From Mesotaenium endlicherianum (taxonomy: Eukaryota > Streptophyta > Zygnematophyceae > Zygnematales > Mesotaeniaceae): 25,710 nt of DNA. Where the stretch lies: the NCBI GenBank assembly GCA_009602735.1, contig WELA01007412.1, positions 1 through 25,710 on the forward strand, given 5' to 3'. Positions within the stretch are counted from its first letter, which is position 1; each line of letters begins with the position of its first letter. Both the position numbers and the translations under genes were made by a program. The notes under the pieces are model-generated. The model saw only the letters and a list, made by a program, of their open reading frames with translations, made no database searches and had not been told where the DNA came from. Positions 8,773 through 18,577 of this stretch are shown here, piece after piece.

Positions 8773-9275
8773 TGTAGTGAAACAGATAGATAAAGTACTT
8801 AGTAAAACAGAATACTTTATCTATTCAAGACAAGGATCTTTGAACACAAGTGGTAGCTTCTTGAAAGAGAGATGGCTTCTTGAAAGTTAATATATTTCTG
8901 GATTTTGGCAAGTACAAGAGTGATTCTCCAATGTCTTTCTATGTTCTAGCTCTTGTTTATATACTTGCTACATAAGTAATTTCTAGGAAGGTGTATGTTG
9001 ATGTGTTGGCACCCAACACATCCCAAAACTTGCCACCTCTTTCTAGAATAATGTACACATGTCCTTTTGACCTAAAAATGGCACATTTGACTTTTGCCAC
9101 ATGGAGTTCTTCTAGGTCTTTCCTCTAACTTCGAAAATGCCTTGGAAGGTTCAAAGGACATGAACCAAGTTACTAGAGTACCTATTCACACTTGACTCCA
9201 CACAATACTACTCCAAATATATTTGAAAACATTAAAATATATGCAAACTAATATATAATAACTCAAATCACTACA
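8773..9275 (-). repeat. Left LTR (3' LTR of the element)
   Basis: It begins TGTAGTGAAAC and ends AATCACTACA, so the outer 7 bases are inverted repeats (TGTAGTG/CACTACA). It is almost identical to 14950-15452. It carries a private CC in place of the GG found in both other copies near 8928. Confidence 0.95.
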
Positions 9276-9290
9276 TCACCCCCCCGATAG
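9276..9290 (-). other. Polypurine tract
   Basis: On the minus strand CTATCGGGGGGGTGA lies directly before the 3' LTR. A G-rich purine run at this position is the usual RNase H-resistant primer for plus-strand DNA synthesis. The single T is typical of plant gypsy tracts. Confidence 0.85.
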
Positions 9291-10044
9291 AAAAAGCGAC
9301 GTCTCGGCGCGTCAAGTCAGGTCTTACACATGTGGAGCAAACTAGTCAACAGTTTCAAGTCAGATGCCACACATGTGAAGAGGACTAGTCAAAGGCGCCA
9401 AGTCAGGTGCTACACATGTAAGGTAGACTAGGCAAGGTCGTAGGTGGTGTGACCTTATTGGCTAGCCTACTCCTTAATGATAAAGAAAATTGTACAAGTT
9501 GGCCCAGAATCTGCCACGAACTCAAAAATTCATAGCGGCCACAGAACTGCTCCAAATCTGAAAATTCGAGTGCCAGACGGACCGCGTCGGAGAACTCTAC
9601 CGGGTCACCAAATTTGAGAGCATTCTCATTTCTGGAGTGTCGTTGAGAGCTGAGAGAGTAGGCACTCCTCCAAATCTGTGCAGAAACTTCTGAAAATCAT
9701 AAGTCCTTCTATACTTCTCCAAATTCTGCAAACTAAGTCTCAAACTGGGCGCTGTAAGATGTTCTACCAGAGTCTTGAGTTTCAGAGCATTCCAAGTTCA
9801 GGGGAGGGCACAATGTCAGAAGGCATATTCTGCCCTAACAATGCCAGCAGCCTGACCCCCTTCTACTTAGAGCATCATATCTCTCTCACCAGTGCTCCAA
9901 ATTGAGCAAACTTGGACTCTAAATGACCGGCTACTCATGGACTACAGCCAGGTAAATTTTCAGAATTTATTATGCAGAGACCTATCACCAGTAGCAGTTT
10001 TAGTTTTCTGTCCAGAAACTGCGAGAAGAGAAGAGTGTCTAATG
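9291..10044 (-). other. 3' untranslated region of the retrotransposon
   Basis: About 750 bases lie between the pol stop and the polypurine tract. No coding frame of note on either strand. It holds three 43-bp repeats near the 3' LTR and several scattered copies of a CTCCAAAT(C/T)TG-like motif between 9550 and 9900. Confidence 0.7.
9313..9441. repeat. Three tandem 43-bp repeats in the element's 3' UTR
   Basis: Units begin at 9313, 9356 and 9399. Each starts CAAGTCAG and contains ACACATGT and ACTAG(T/G)CAA. The units are diverged (roughly 70-80% alike by eye), so the array is older than this insertion. Confidence 0.8.
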
Positions 10045-13000
10045 TCAATTTTTCCTCTTTCTTGTTCTTGCAGGCTGCCTCCAAGGGGTCTTCTGCTGCT
10101 TCTTGATGGTGGCAGGCTGCCTCCCTGAAGTCTTCGGGCTTCTAGTAGAGAGACTTGGGGCTGGTCCAAGATGGGGGTTGGCGGCATGGAAGCGCTTCAA
10201 CTTTCTCTGAACTTTGTCAAGGTAGTGCGCCGCCACCCAACTATTCTCCGAATCTGGATATCCTTTCCACTTGATCAAGTATTGCTGCTGTCTCCTGAAA
10301 TTTCTCATAGCCACTATGTCTTCCACTTCGTACTCCAAATGATCATCCACTATTGTTGGGGCTGGTGGGGTTGTCACACGTCCTGGGAACTTGTTGTCGG
10401 GTTGCACATATGGCTTGAAGAGGGAAGCGTGGAATACGGGGTCGATGTGCATAGTCTGGGGAAGTTCTAGCTTGAAAGCAACGGGGTTGACTTGCTGGAT
10501 AATCTTGAAGGGTCCCAAATACTTGGGAGAGAACTTGCTGCCGGCAGGCCTGTTGTTCAGGGAAATGTTCTTGGATGATAGTAACACGTTGTCACCCACT
10601 CTGTACGTAATTTCTCTTCTGGATCTGTTCGCCACTCTTGCTTGAGCATCTTGCGCGTGTTGTAGAGCTTTCTTCGCTGCTGTAAGGGCTGCTTCTAATG
10701 TCTCCATAAAATCTGTGGCTGCAGGTACTTCATCATGGCCAGCCGTGAAGCTCAGTGGCGTGGTCGGATGGAAGCCATAGTTGAGGAAGAATGGGGACTC
10801 TTGGGTAGAGGCCTGCGTAGTGTTGTTGTAGGCAAACTCGAGGGGGGTCAAGTACATGTCCCAGTCTTGCTCGAGGGTAGACACGTAGGCCTTTAGAGAG
10901 GTCTTTAGGGTACGATTCATACGCTCGGTTTGCCCATCTGATTGTGGGTGGTAGGCAGTAGACATATCCAGCGATGTACCCAAGTTCTTGAAGAGATTTT
11001 TCCAGAAATGGCTTGTGAATCTTGGATCTCTATCTGACACAATTCTTGATGGTAGTCCATGGAGTCGGAAGATGTTGTCAAAGATGAGTCTTGCAAGTTG
11101 TGGTGCTGTAGCCTTAGTCGTCGTGGGAATAAAATGAGCCATCTTGGTAAGTCTGTCCACCACCGTGAGTATTGCATTATGGCCTCGAGGTGTCACGGGC
11201 AAGTCCACGATAAGGTCCATTGAGATGTCCGTCCATTGTCTTTCGGGGATTGGTAGTGGTTGGAGGAGTCCTCCCGCCTTTTGCGATGATGGCTTGATTC
11301 TTTGGCATGTGTCACAGCTCCTGCAGTACTCCTTGACTTGCTTAGACATGCCTGGCCAACAATAAGTCCTAGCTAGAACGCCCGTGGTCCTTAGGATTCC
11401 AAAGTGTCCTCCAAGAGGGTTGTCGTGTGCTTCTCGTAGAAGCAAGAGCCGGAGGTCTAAGTCATTAGGAACACATCTCTGGCCCGTATCTTGCCTCACC
11501 CAATAATTGCCTTCTTGCTTCTTGCATGGGTCCAAGGCTGCTTCTCCGTTCTTGTAGTAAGGGTCTCTTTCATAGGCGGCTGAAAATCGAGCTTCCAGAT
11601 CTGTCTTCAGGGATACCATCACTGCATTTAATTGCAGTCTTGAGAGGGGGTCAGCCGGGTTTGTCTTGCCGGGCTGGTACTGAATCGTGATGTTGTATTG
11701 TTGCAAGTATCCGCTCCATCTTGCTTGTCTCCTTGAGAGATACGGCTGCGTTTGGAGGTGCTTTAACGCCTCGTGGTCCGTGGTGACCAGTACTTTGCGT
11801 CCTTCAACGTAGCAGCGCCAAACCTTCAAGGCATGTACAATCGCCAATGCCTCTCGCTCCGTGGTTGTATAATTTTGCTCGGCTGGATTTAGCTTCCTTG
11901 ACTCGTAGGCGATGGGCTGCAGTCCCTTGCCTTGGTCTTGAAGCAGGATTGCTCCTATTGCATAGGAAGATGCATCGGTGATGACGTGGAAGGGCCAATC
12001 TGGGTTTGGACTTGGGAGTGTGAGCACCGGGGATGTGGTCAATCTTCGCTTTAACTCTTGAAATGCCTCTTCCTCTTTCTCGGTCCATGTATATAGCCTG
12101 TCCTTCTTGAGTAGATCTGTCAGGGGGGCTGCTATGTGCGAGAAGCCTTGGATGAATTTTCTGTACCAATTGGCAAATCCCAAGAATGACTGGAGTTCTT
12201 TCTTGGTCGTGGGGGTTGGCCATTCCTCCACCACCGTGGTCTTCTTGGGGTCCATCTTGATGCCATCAGCAGTCACGTGGAGACCTAGGAACTCCACTTC
12301 TTGTTTGGCAAACTCGCACTTTGACTCCTTCGCAAATAGCTTGTTTTGCTTCAATACTTCAAGGACTTCTTTCAAGTGTCTCGCATGCTCTTCAAGGGTC
12401 TTGCTGTAGATAAGGATGTCATCGATGAATACCACCACAAATCTGTCCAACATGGGCTGAAATATGGTGTTCATCATAGTCATGAAAGTTGCTGGCGCGT
12501 TGGTGAGTCCAAATGGCAGGACCATGAACTCAAAATGTCCATATCTTGTCCTGAATGCCGTCTTCTCTATGTCCGGTTCTGCGATGCGAATCTGGTGGTA
12601 GCCGCTCCGTAAGTCAATCTTCGTGAAGTACTTGGCTCCAACCAGCCGGTCCATGAGCTCATCCATGCGCGGCAGCGGGTATCGATTCTTGATGGTGATC
12701 TTGTTGAGGGCGCGATAGTCCACACACATCCTCAAGGTACCATCTTTCTTCTTGACAAATAGCACCGGGGCTCCAAATGGCGACTTGCTAGGTCGAATGA
12801 AGCCATGCTCCAGTAGCTCCTTGATTTGCTTCTTGACTTCGTCTAGCTCCGTGTATGACATTTTGAACGTAGGCCGAGAGATGGGCTTGCTTCCGGGCTC
12901 CAACTCTATCTTGTGGTCTACGAATCTTTTGGGGGGTAGGCCCTTGGGCAATTCCGGGGAGAACACTTCTTTGTAGTCCTCTAAGACTTCTTGTATCTCC

Positions 13001-13710
13001 TTGGGAACGGGGCTGCCTTCTTGACTCTCGATGTCTTTCTTGATGTCTTTTGGCGTGATCAAGGCCAAAAGAAGCTCGTGTCCCTTCCTCACAAGTCTCT
13101 TGAGTTGGAGGGCGGACAATAGTATCTCGTGTGCCGGCTTCTGGATGTCTTGGGTCTGGATATTCTGGATTGCGCGCAAAATACAGATTCTTGAAGTGAT
13201 GTCATTCTTGATCTTGATAGTACCGGTCCTCCAATCAACTTGGGGGTTGTGCTTGGTCAACCAAGGCGTCCCTAGGATGACGTCGTACTTGCCCAATTGC
13301 ATGGGGGAGAACACTACTCTATCCTTGAAGGACTTGATAGAGAGTGCCAAGGGGTACGTCTTCTTGGAAGGGGTAGTATAGGAGAATCCATCGGGCATCA
13401 TAATCTCCTCGTCGTGGTCAAGAGTTCGCATAGTAATACCGTGCTTGGTGGCAAAATCTGCAGCAATGAAGTTGCCTTGAGCTCCGCTATCCACCAAGAT
13501 GTGGACCTTCTCTCCTCCAAGGTAACCTCTCAAACTCATTGGGGCTGGAACGTCGTCTTCAACGGGGGTCTCCACCTCACTTGGCGTGTTGCCTTCTCGT
13601 GAAGTGGGTCTTGGGGTGGTAGGCTCCTGGCCTACCGGCGCTGTCCGTTTTTTGACAACTTTTTGGGGCATGAAAGTGCACGATGGCCCTTTTCCTTGCA
13701 ATAAAAGCAT
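10045..13710 (-). CDS. pol: Pol polyprotein: protease, reverse transcriptase, RNase H, integrase, chromodomain
   Basis: The frame has 1221 codons from the first ATG; translation probably enters it by frameshifting from gag instead. The protease has the active-site DSG at residues 74-76. Reverse transcriptase spans about 260-460, with the catalytic FIDD box at 428-431 and [12 protein letters not shown] before it. RNase H has D579 (TDAS), E620 and D645. Integrase has the zinc site H762, H769, C799, C802 and the catalytic triad D832, D893, E929, with exactly 35 residues between the last two. A GPF motif lies at about 1066-1068. The chromodomain at about 1126-1175 keeps Tyr, Trp and Tyr aromatic positions ([15 protein letters not shown]), as in group I chromodomains known to bind methylated H3K9. 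A basic tail follows. No internal stop or missing catalytic residue was seen. Confidence 0.96.
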   Translation of the reverse strand: MLLLQGKGPSCTFMPQKVVKKRTAPVGQEPTTPRPTSREGNTPSEVETPVEDDVPAPMSLRGYLGGEKVHILVDSGAQGNFIAADFATKHGITMRTLDHDEEIMMPDGFSYTTPSKKTYPLALSIKSFKDRVVFSPMQLGKYDVILGTPWLTKHNPQVDWRTGTIKIKNDITSRICILRAIQNIQTQDIQKPAHEILLSALQLKRLVRKGHELLLALITPKDIKKDIESQEGSPVPKEIQEVLEDYKEVFSPELPKGLPPKRFVDHKIELEPGSKPISRPTFKMSYTELDEVKKQIKELLEHGFIRPSKSPFGAPVLFVKKKDGTLRMCVDYRALNKITIKNRYPLPRMDELMDRLVGAKYFTKIDLRSGYHQIRIAEPDIEKTAFRTRYGHFEFMVLPFGLTNAPATFMTMMNTIFQPMLDRFVVVFIDDILIYSKTLEEHARHLKEVLEVLKQNKLFAKESKCEFAKQEVEFLGLHVTADGIKMDPKKTTVVEEWPTPTTKKELQSFLGFANWYRKFIQGFSHIAAPLTDLLKKDRLYTWTEKEEEAFQELKRRLTTSPVLTLPSPNPDWPFHVITDASSYAIGAILLQDQGKGLQPIAYESRKLNPAEQNYTTTEREALAIVHALKVWRCYVEGRKVLVTTDHEALKHLQTQPYLSRRQARWSGYLQQYNITIQYQPGKTNPADPLSRLQLNAVMVSLKTDLEARFSAAYERDPYYKNGEAALDPCKKQEGNYWVRQDTGQRCVPNDLDLRLLLLREAHDNPLGGHFGILRTTGVLARTYCWPGMSKQVKEYCRSCDTCQRIKPSSQKAGGLLQPLPIPERQWTDISMDLIVDLPVTPRGHNAILTVVDRLTKMAHFIPTTTKATAPQLARLIFDNIFRLHGLPSRIVSDRDPRFTSHFWKNLFKNLGTSLDMSTAYHPQSDGQTERMNRTLKTSLKAYVSTLEQDWDMYLTPLEFAYNNTTQASTQESPFFLNYGFHPTTPLSFTAGHDEVPAATDFMETLEAALTAAKKALQHAQDAQARVANRSRREITYRVGDNVLLSSKNISLNNRPAGSKFSPKYLGPFKIIQQVNPVAFKLELPQTMHIDPVFHASLFKPYVQPDNKFPGRVTTPPAPTIVDDHLEYEVEDIVAMRNFRRQQQYLIKWKGYPDSENSWVAAHYLDKVQRKLKRFHAANPHLGPAPSLSTRSPKTSGRQPATIKKQQKTPWRQPARTRKRKN
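13618..13653 (-). promoter_or_regulatory. Putative -1 ribosomal frameshift signal (slippery heptamer plus hairpin)
   Basis: On the minus strand the heptamer A AAA AAC occupies 13653-13647 and is in the gag frame (TCA AAA AAC). Pol lies exactly in the -1 frame relative to gag. Ten bases later a perfect 7-bp GC-rich stem follows (GGTAGGC, loop CAGGA, GCCTACC; 13636-13618), and the gag TAG lies within its 5' arm. Slippery heptamer, spacer and hairpin are the standard components of -1 frameshifting; a 10-base spacer is slightly longer than the usual 5-9. Simultaneous slippage of both tRNAs would let ribosomes bypass the gag stop and enter pol. Confidence 0.75.
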
Positions 13711-14912
13711 AGTCCAGCCGTCATGAGAGCTTCTTTTTCAGCCGGGGAGAGTCTTGCTTTCACTCCTTGCTGGTTTCTTGCATCATAAGTGTCATTGGAG
13801 GGTCTTCCACTCTTCCGGGCAGCCGCGGGGTCCCTTTTAATAACTCCGATTTCCATGGGTGTGGGTCCAGATTCGGATGTGGAAGGGGCTGCGTACACCC
13901 GCGTCGTCGGTACCCGTGAAGATGAAGGCACGGAGTGCTTGAAATCCAAGGTATCCACCTTTTGGGCCACTTCAATGATCTTTGAGAAGTCCGTCAAGTC
14001 GCGTAACTCCACTTCCTTTGCCACCTTGGGTTTGAGGCCAAAGATGTAGCGGTCAATCTTCTCCTCGAGAGACATGTTGGGGATCTCAAGAGTGAGGGCG
14101 TGAAATCTGGATGTATACTCTTGAACGGACGTCGTTTGCTTGAGATGGTGGAGCTTTCCTCGGGCAATCTTCTCCGCATTGATGGGCATGAATTGCTTCT
14201 TGAGGGCCTCACGAAAATCTGCCCATCTTGCATATGATGGTGGGGGCTCTTGGCCGAGCATGGGGTGCGCCATAGCTTGATATATAGCCGCTTGATAGTT
14301 ACGCCACCATGATGTTGCTGCTCCTCTAAGTAAGGTAACGGCAAAGGGAACGTAGTCCTCCTCGGGTACTTCAAGGAATGCGAGGTACGTCTCCACTTGG
14401 TAGAGCCATAAATTCAGGTTGGCACCTTTCCCGGGGTTGAAAGTGTCGGGTTTGCCGGGCTTGATGAGTTTCCTTGCTCTCGTTGGCTCTTGTGGAGGCG
14501 CTTGAGCCGGGGCTGGATTTTGAGCATTGCTCGCAATAGGGGCAACCATGGCAGCCATAGCTTCTCTTGACGCTTGCACGGTTGCTTCATAGGTGGCCAA
14601 GCCCACTTGGTTGTGGACGGTCATTAGGAAGGCTGCCCACTCATTTGCGGGAACTCCTTGTGGTGGGGTCAACTTTGCTATAGCGGCTGCCACGGGATTT
14701 GACGGTGCTCCTCCTTGTGGTGCTTCTTGTTGTTGGAGATTTCCTTGAGTAGGCTCTCCCATCGACGCTGGAGGAGGGTGTGCTCCTCCTTGTGGTGCTT
14801 CTTGTTGTTGCAGATTTTCTTGAGTGGGCTCTCCCATCGGCGCTGGAGGAGGGTGTCTTGGAGAGGAAGGGCTTCCTTCGAAAGCTTGCTGTTGGTCTTG
14901 AGGATCGGCCAT
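13632..14912 (-). CDS. gag: Gag polyprotein with a CCHC zinc knuckle
   Basis: The protein has 426 residues. It starts at an ATG only 24 bases beyond the primer binding site and ends at a TAG inside the pol overlap. The N-terminal third is Gln/Pro-rich and contains a 25-residue tandem duplication. The middle, about residues 135-310, fits the retrotransposon Gag capsid domain ([20 protein letters not shown], then GAATSWW and the [10 protein letters not shown] region). Near the C terminus [14 protein letters not shown] is a zinc knuckle, C-x2-C-x4-H-x4-C, at about 402-415, which binds the packaged RNA. Gag makes the virus-like particle in which reverse transcription occurs. The frame is intact. 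Confidence 0.95.
   Translation of the reverse strand: MADPQDQQQAFEGSPSSPRHPPPAPMGEPTQENLQQQEAPQGGAHPPPASMGEPTQGNLQQQEAPQGGAPSNPVAAAIAKLTPPQGVPANEWAAFLMTVHNQVGLATYEATVQASREAMAAMVAPIASNAQNPAPAQAPPQEPTRARKLIKPGKPDTFNPGKGANLNLWLYQVETYLAFLEVPEEDYVPFAVTLLRGAATSWWRNYQAAIYQAMAHPMLGQEPPPSYARWADFREALKKQFMPINAEKIARGKLHHLKQTTSVQEYTSRFHALTLEIPNMSLEEKIDRYIFGLKPKVAKEVELRDLTDFSKIIEVAQKVDTLDFKHSVPSSSRVPTTRVYAAPSTSESGPTPMEIGVIKRDPAAARKSGRPSNDTYDARNQQGVKARLSPAEKEALMTAGLCFYCKEKGHRALSCPKKLSKNGQRR
14706..14855 (-). repeat. 75-bp tandem duplication inside gag
   Basis: Units 14706-14780 and 14781-14855 match at all but a few positions and encode two copies of a 25-residue block (PPPA(P/S)MGEPTQ(E/G)NLQQQEAP). The reading frame is preserved. 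Confidence 0.85.
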
Positions 14913-14936
14913 CTTCTTGTGCTACCAAAGTGCCTA

Positions 14937-14948
14937 GCTCCGATACCA
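14937..14948 (-). other. Primer binding site, resembling initiator tRNA-Met
   Basis: The minus strand reads TGGTATCGGAGC one base after the 5' LTR. The usual plant tRNA-iMet site is TGGTATCAGAGC, so there is one mismatch (G for A). Confidence 0.85.
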
Positions 14949-14949
14949 C

Positions 14950-15452
14950 TGTAGTGAAACAGATAGATAAAGTACTTAGTAAAACAGAATACTTTATCTA
15001 TTCAAGACAAGGATCTTTGAACACAAGTGGTAGCTTCTTGAAAGAGAGATGGCTTCTTGAAAGTTAATATATTTCTGGATTTTGGCAAGTACAAGAGTGA
15101 TTCTGGAATGTCTTTCTATGTTCTAGCTCTTGTTTATATACTTGCTACATAAGTAATTTCTAGGAAGGTGTATGTTGATGTGTTGGCACCCAACACATCC
15201 CAAAACTTGCCACCTCTTTCTAGAATAATGTACACATGTCCTTTTGACCTAAAAATGGCACATCTGACTTTTGCCACATGGAGTTCTTCTAGGTCTTTCC
15301 TCTAACTTCGAAAATGCCTTGGAAGGTTCAAAGGACATGAACCAAGTTACTAGAGTACCTATTCACACTTGACTCCACACAATACTACTCCAAATATATT
15401 TGAAAACATTAAAATATATGCGAACTAATATATAATAACTCAAATCACTACA
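14950..15452 (-). repeat. Right LTR (5' LTR of the element)
   Basis: TGTAGTG...CACTACA ends, 503 bp, about 99% identical to the left LTR. As the 5' LTR on the minus strand it carries the promoter. It contains a 12-bp inverted repeat at 14963-14974 and 14990-15001, close to its inner end. Confidence 0.95.
15133..15140 (-). promoter_or_regulatory. TATA box of the 5' LTR
   Basis: TATATAAA on the minus strand, the only good TATA motif at a sensible place in the LTR. Transcription would start about 25-35 bases downstream, near 15100-15110. The same box is present in all three LTR copies. Confidence 0.65.
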
Positions 15453-15457
15453 CTCCT
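15453..15457. repeat. Target site duplication, right copy (CTCCT)
   Basis: Matches 8768-8772 exactly. Confidence 0.93.
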
Positions 15458-15572
15458 CCAATTGCTTCATATGAGTGCCCCTCATAAGAGATGCCCGTCC
15501 CTCACGGGAGCTGCGAGGAGGATCCCGCAGCACTCTGGCATCGTCACCCCTGCGATGCAAATCAGCCCGAGC
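15458..15572 (-). pseudogene. 5' part of the host exon interrupted by the retrotransposon
   Basis: Behind a CTCTCAGCAG acceptor the minus-strand frame gives ARADLHRRGDDARVLRDPPR, then SSREGRASLMRGTHMKQLEE up to the target duplication. It is in phase with the acidic segment at 8603-8772. The same frame is also open upstream of the acceptor, so the exon could begin further right. The + strand frame across this stretch is probably a shadow. Confidence 0.5.
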
Positions 15573-16175
15573 CTGCTGAGAGGCCGGAGTCGGCTGTGGC
15601 AGACCCTCTTCTACCTTTATTCTCTTGCCGGCCTGCGGAGGAGCGAGGCCTGCCTGTCCGCTGCTTGGCCGCTTCCCCTGCCAATGGACTGCACCGTGCG
15701 CAGCTGGCACTGACCGCCTGCCGCTCCCACCAGGCAGCCCTGCGTCAGCTGGCCTTGAATGTTGACCTCCTGGAGGCCAATCAGGTTCCTGCTTGCTTGA
15801 CAGAGAGTCGCTAAGCTGAGCTGAGCTGAGCTGAGCTGAGCTGAGCTGAGCTACATGAGCTCGATGGCCACGCTGCATCCGGGGCTGCACACGGCGGTTC
15901 GTCTTGCGACCACTGTGTCGGCGTCTGCCAGCTTGAGCCACAGGCACCGTAGACCCGTGCTTGGCCCTGCTCTGCTCTTCAGACTGCCCTTGCCGATCGT
16001 TAGATCTGGATTCAGCTCCGCCCGCCTTTGCAGCCGGTGCACGCACAGCAGCAGCAGCCTGGGCAGGTGCAGAACTCTCCGCTGCCGCTGGGACTTGCGC
16101 ACGCCGCCTGACAGTGTCCGCCGCGTCAAGCACTGCAAGCGCCTCTAGTGCCTTTGCAGCCTTGACCTCCGCTGC
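15573..16175 (-). pseudogene. Ala-rich open frame, upstream continuation of the host gene, with an in-frame TAG
   Basis: The minus-strand frame of the interrupted exon stays open back to about 16175. It encodes Ala/Glu/Lys-rich sequence (AAEVKAAKALEALAVLDAAD) then Ser/Arg/Gln-rich sequence. At 16176-16178 there is a TAG, beyond which the same frame is open again with the same composition (EAAEAKAATARA). This looks like one low-complexity coding region broken by a stop. Introns may account for parts of it. No domain is recognised. Confidence 0.35.
15816..15850. repeat. (CTGAG)7 pentanucleotide repeat
   Basis: Seven perfect CTGAG units. On the minus strand they encode repeated Ser-Ala-Gln-Leu-Ser in the Ala-rich frame. 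Confidence 0.95.
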
Positions 16176-16272
16176 CTAAGCCCGCGCTGTGGCAGCCTTC
16201 GCCTCTGCTGCTTCCGCACCCTGTGCCTGAGCAGCAACGTCTGTCCGCTTCTGCGGCGCAGCAGCCACCTTG

Positions 16273-16695
16273 GCAGCCTCCGTCGCCTCCGCTGCCCGTG
16301 CAGAGAGCATAGGAGCGTTACCAGTGGCTACTTTCGTGCGCACCTCGGCACCCTGCGCAGGTGCTAGCAGCTGGCTCGGCCCAGAGTCTGACTTGCTGCA
16401 GTCTGTAGCGTATGCTATTGCAGCACCCTTGGCCCCTGCTTGCGAGGTGTTTGACACAGGCCTAATGTATGCCGCTTCGATCTGCAGCGTCTTGCACTCG
16501 CTGGCAGAGACGTCCCTCTGCTTGGAGGAGCTGGCGCCCTTCTCTGCCTCTGCCCCCTGGCACACGCGGGTCAAAGAGAAGAATCCACGTCGATTCAGCC
16601 CAGTAATGGCCGAGATGGTACCAGCTGTTTCTTGCCTGTCCTGGATGATGTGACACGTGCGAGCGGCCAGATAGACCAATGAACCTGAGTACCTG
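16273..16695 (-). repeat. Duplicated block X, copy 1, with exon-like frame
   Basis: It matches 18578-18903 over most of its length; about 100 bases around 16385-16490 are absent from copy 2. Behind a CCAGGACAG acceptor (16636) the minus strand reads ARNSWYHLGHYWAESTWILL then FDPRVPG. Copy 2 keeps an open frame at the same place (ARDSWYHLDRCWAGLTGIPL, FDLRVPG). A second minus-strand frame, rich in Ala and Ser, is open only in this copy. Which frame is coding is unresolved. Confidence 0.5.
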
Positions 16696-16755
16696 GTTTG
16701 AGGAATGCGTTTCATAACACAAGGAGAACGCGCACAACCCCCAAGCGCTACCACC

Positions 16756-16820
16756 GGGTCCGCTCCCTCACTGTGCTCCCCTGCCAGCACCAGAGCCAGT
16801 GTGCCAACTACACGCACCCA
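16756..16820 (-). repeat. Duplicated block Y, copy 1 (exon relic with stop)
   Basis: It matches 18138-18198. Where copy 2 encodes TWTLVKRVVHRE this copy has a TAG in the same frame, and its GTGAGC has become GGGAGC. Confidence 0.45.
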
Positions 16821-16902
16821 CCAGACACCGCTGTTCCGCTGAAACAGCCACTCTCCTCCCCGACCCTATGGAGCCTGACCCTCCATTTGTAAATACAGCC
16901 TT

Positions 16903-17122
16903 CTAACTCTTTGTCATGGCAGACCACGCTGGGGAGCAAGAGAAAGCGGCCCCTCCCCCTATCGGGCGGCACCAGAGCCCGCGCCAGAACGCGTTGCATG
17001 GCAACCATCTTCTCCAGCGTTGCGTCCACGCGTTGCCGGTCATGCGCATTCTCCAGTGCTGCGTCCACCGCCGCCTCCTTCCCCTGCTGAGGAGGTGCCT
17101 CCATGGCGGCCACCGGGGCCAT
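16903..17122 (-). CDS. Candidate exon with helical, probably coiled-coil segment
   Basis: From an ATG at 17122 the minus strand reads MAPVAAMEAPPQQGKEAAVD then AALENAHDRQRVDATLEKMV and AMQRVLARAL. The heptad-like spacing of Leu, Met and Val suggests a helix able to pair. No clear splice partner was found, so it may be a first exon or a relic. Confidence 0.35.
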
Positions 17123-17682
17123 CTAATGGTGCGCGCGCACAGACGCCCACGTGCAACACTCGCACACGTCAGCATTGCCGGCTGCCTTCTGCCTCGGCAG
17201 GAGGACGCACCCCTGGTTCTACCTACTCTACCGTCTGAACCATCATCATCATCACGGTCGCTAGCTTCTAAGACAACAACATGCCTGCCCATCCTACACT
17301 TCTGCTCGTAAGTACCATCGTTTTCACATTCAACAAGGAAGGTGCATCACTCTCTGGTTGTTATACTTGGATCTTCACATCGATAAGGTGCACAAGCGCC
17401 ACCTGCCGCTCAAAATCAGCACAATTAACATAGAACGGCACCACCCTCATGTATCCCAGAAACTCTGCCAGATCAGACTCGTGTGCCCCTGCCGTCGCCT
17501 GCTGTGGCTGCTGCTGCCAGGCATGTCCCTGCTAATGGGGCATGTGCCATGCGTGCCACCTGTGACCAGGGTGAGCATGCGCCCTCATCTGACCAACCGA
17601 GAGAGTGGGTGCAGGAATGAAGGGGTGCAAAGAGGCAGGAAGCGCAGTCGGTGGGTCTGACAGTCTGTCGGACAGTCGGTAC

Positions 17683-17760
17683 CTTTTCCTGCACAAGTAT
17701 GCTTTTGCCTCCGCCAACGGGGACGACGGGGCCGCTCTCCTCCCTCGCCTTGTTAGGATG
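17683..17760 (-). CDS. Exon (26 codons), duplicated block Z, copy 1
   Basis: A CCTGATCCAG acceptor and a GAAAAG|GTACCG donor enclose 78 bp in phase 0. The segment is HPNKAREESGPVVPVGGGKS then ILVQEK. It resembles the exon at 19197-19289 in length, phase and pattern (basic start, Gly/Val core, hydrophobic end before the donor). I do not recognise the family. Confidence 0.45.
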
Positions 17761-18111
17761 CTGGATCAGGATAGAAAGGTCAAGCAACAATAAGACAAAG
17801 TTAGACTTGGAAAAGCACAAGCCACAGGAGGTCCTTCCATTCTTCCAGACATCCAAGCCTCTCTCGTAGTATCTTTGCATAAATGCATTCATGCTTCTGA
17901 TGTTGCTCCATCTTGCTCGTGGCTCACTTGGCTTCTTCGCTTGCTTGACACTATCTGAGCATGAGCGAGCAGGTAGAGAACGCGTAGTAGCAAAGCAAAA
18001 GGCCCAGCTATTGTGTCAGCGACGTCAGCAATCTTGGCCGGGAGGCCTCCTTCCGTCCCACAAGCAAGAAGAGACCACATCCGACTTCCTGGCACTCAGC
18101 GAGCTGCCAAC

Positions 18112-18162
18112 CTCTCTGTGCACGACCCGCTTCACCAGGGTCCACGTCCTCAATGTGCTCAC
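18112..18162 (-). CDS. Exon (17 codons), duplicated block Y, copy 2
   Basis: A GTGCTGACAG acceptor and a GAGAG|GTTGGC donor enclose 51 bp in phase 0, encoding VSTLRTWTLVKRVVHRE. Copy 1 near 16760 is broken. The acceptor AG is followed by GTGAGC, so this same point could serve as a donor in another model. Confidence 0.4.
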
Positions 18163-18577
18163 CTGTCAGCACCAGAGAGTGCAATATGCACACACCCATG
18201 ACACGTCGCTTGTCCTCATGGAACATCCCCCTCTCATTCATCCTAGGAAGTCTGCCGAAACAGACTTGTGTCCCCCTCCCATAAGAAAATGTCCCCCCTC
18301 CTTTGCCCCCTCCAACCCCCCCCTCAGCGTCGCCCGTTAGCTACAACTCCTCAGAACCCTCTCGAAAACAACAATGAGGCATGAACAGCGTATCAGCCAG
18401 AAAGCAACCAAGAAAACACCGCAGAAGCAGCATGACTAGACAGCATCAATTCCACTTCCTGCACTCAGCCTGCCAGCCTCTCTGGGAAATGCAGGCTGCA
18501 GAGATCAGTCCCTGCAGGACACTAAGAACCGATGCAGTCAGGGGGTGGAACCAGCAGCAGCAGCCCTCGCCACCTCA

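Larger units (their letters stand above)
8773..15452 (-). mobile_element. Complete Ty3/gypsy LTR retrotransposon, chromovirus type (6680 bp)
   Basis: The element has two 503-bp LTRs, a 5-bp target duplication, a primer binding site next to the right (5') LTR and a polypurine tract next to the left (3') LTR. Gag and Pol are both open. Pol order is protease, reverse transcriptase, RNase H, integrase, chromodomain. Integrase after RNase H defines Ty3/gypsy (Metaviridae), and the C-terminal chromodomain defines chromoviruses. The LTRs differ at about 4 of 503 positions (CC versus GG near 8928, T versus C near 9087, A versus G near 9244), so the insertion is recent. Open frames and paired ends suggest it could still be active. 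Confidence 0.96.

Noticed and set aside
15491..15814. Plus-strand open frame of 107 codons
   Set aside because: It overlaps the minus-strand host exon, whose frame is joined across the insertion and has splice signals; no motif supports the plus-strand reading.
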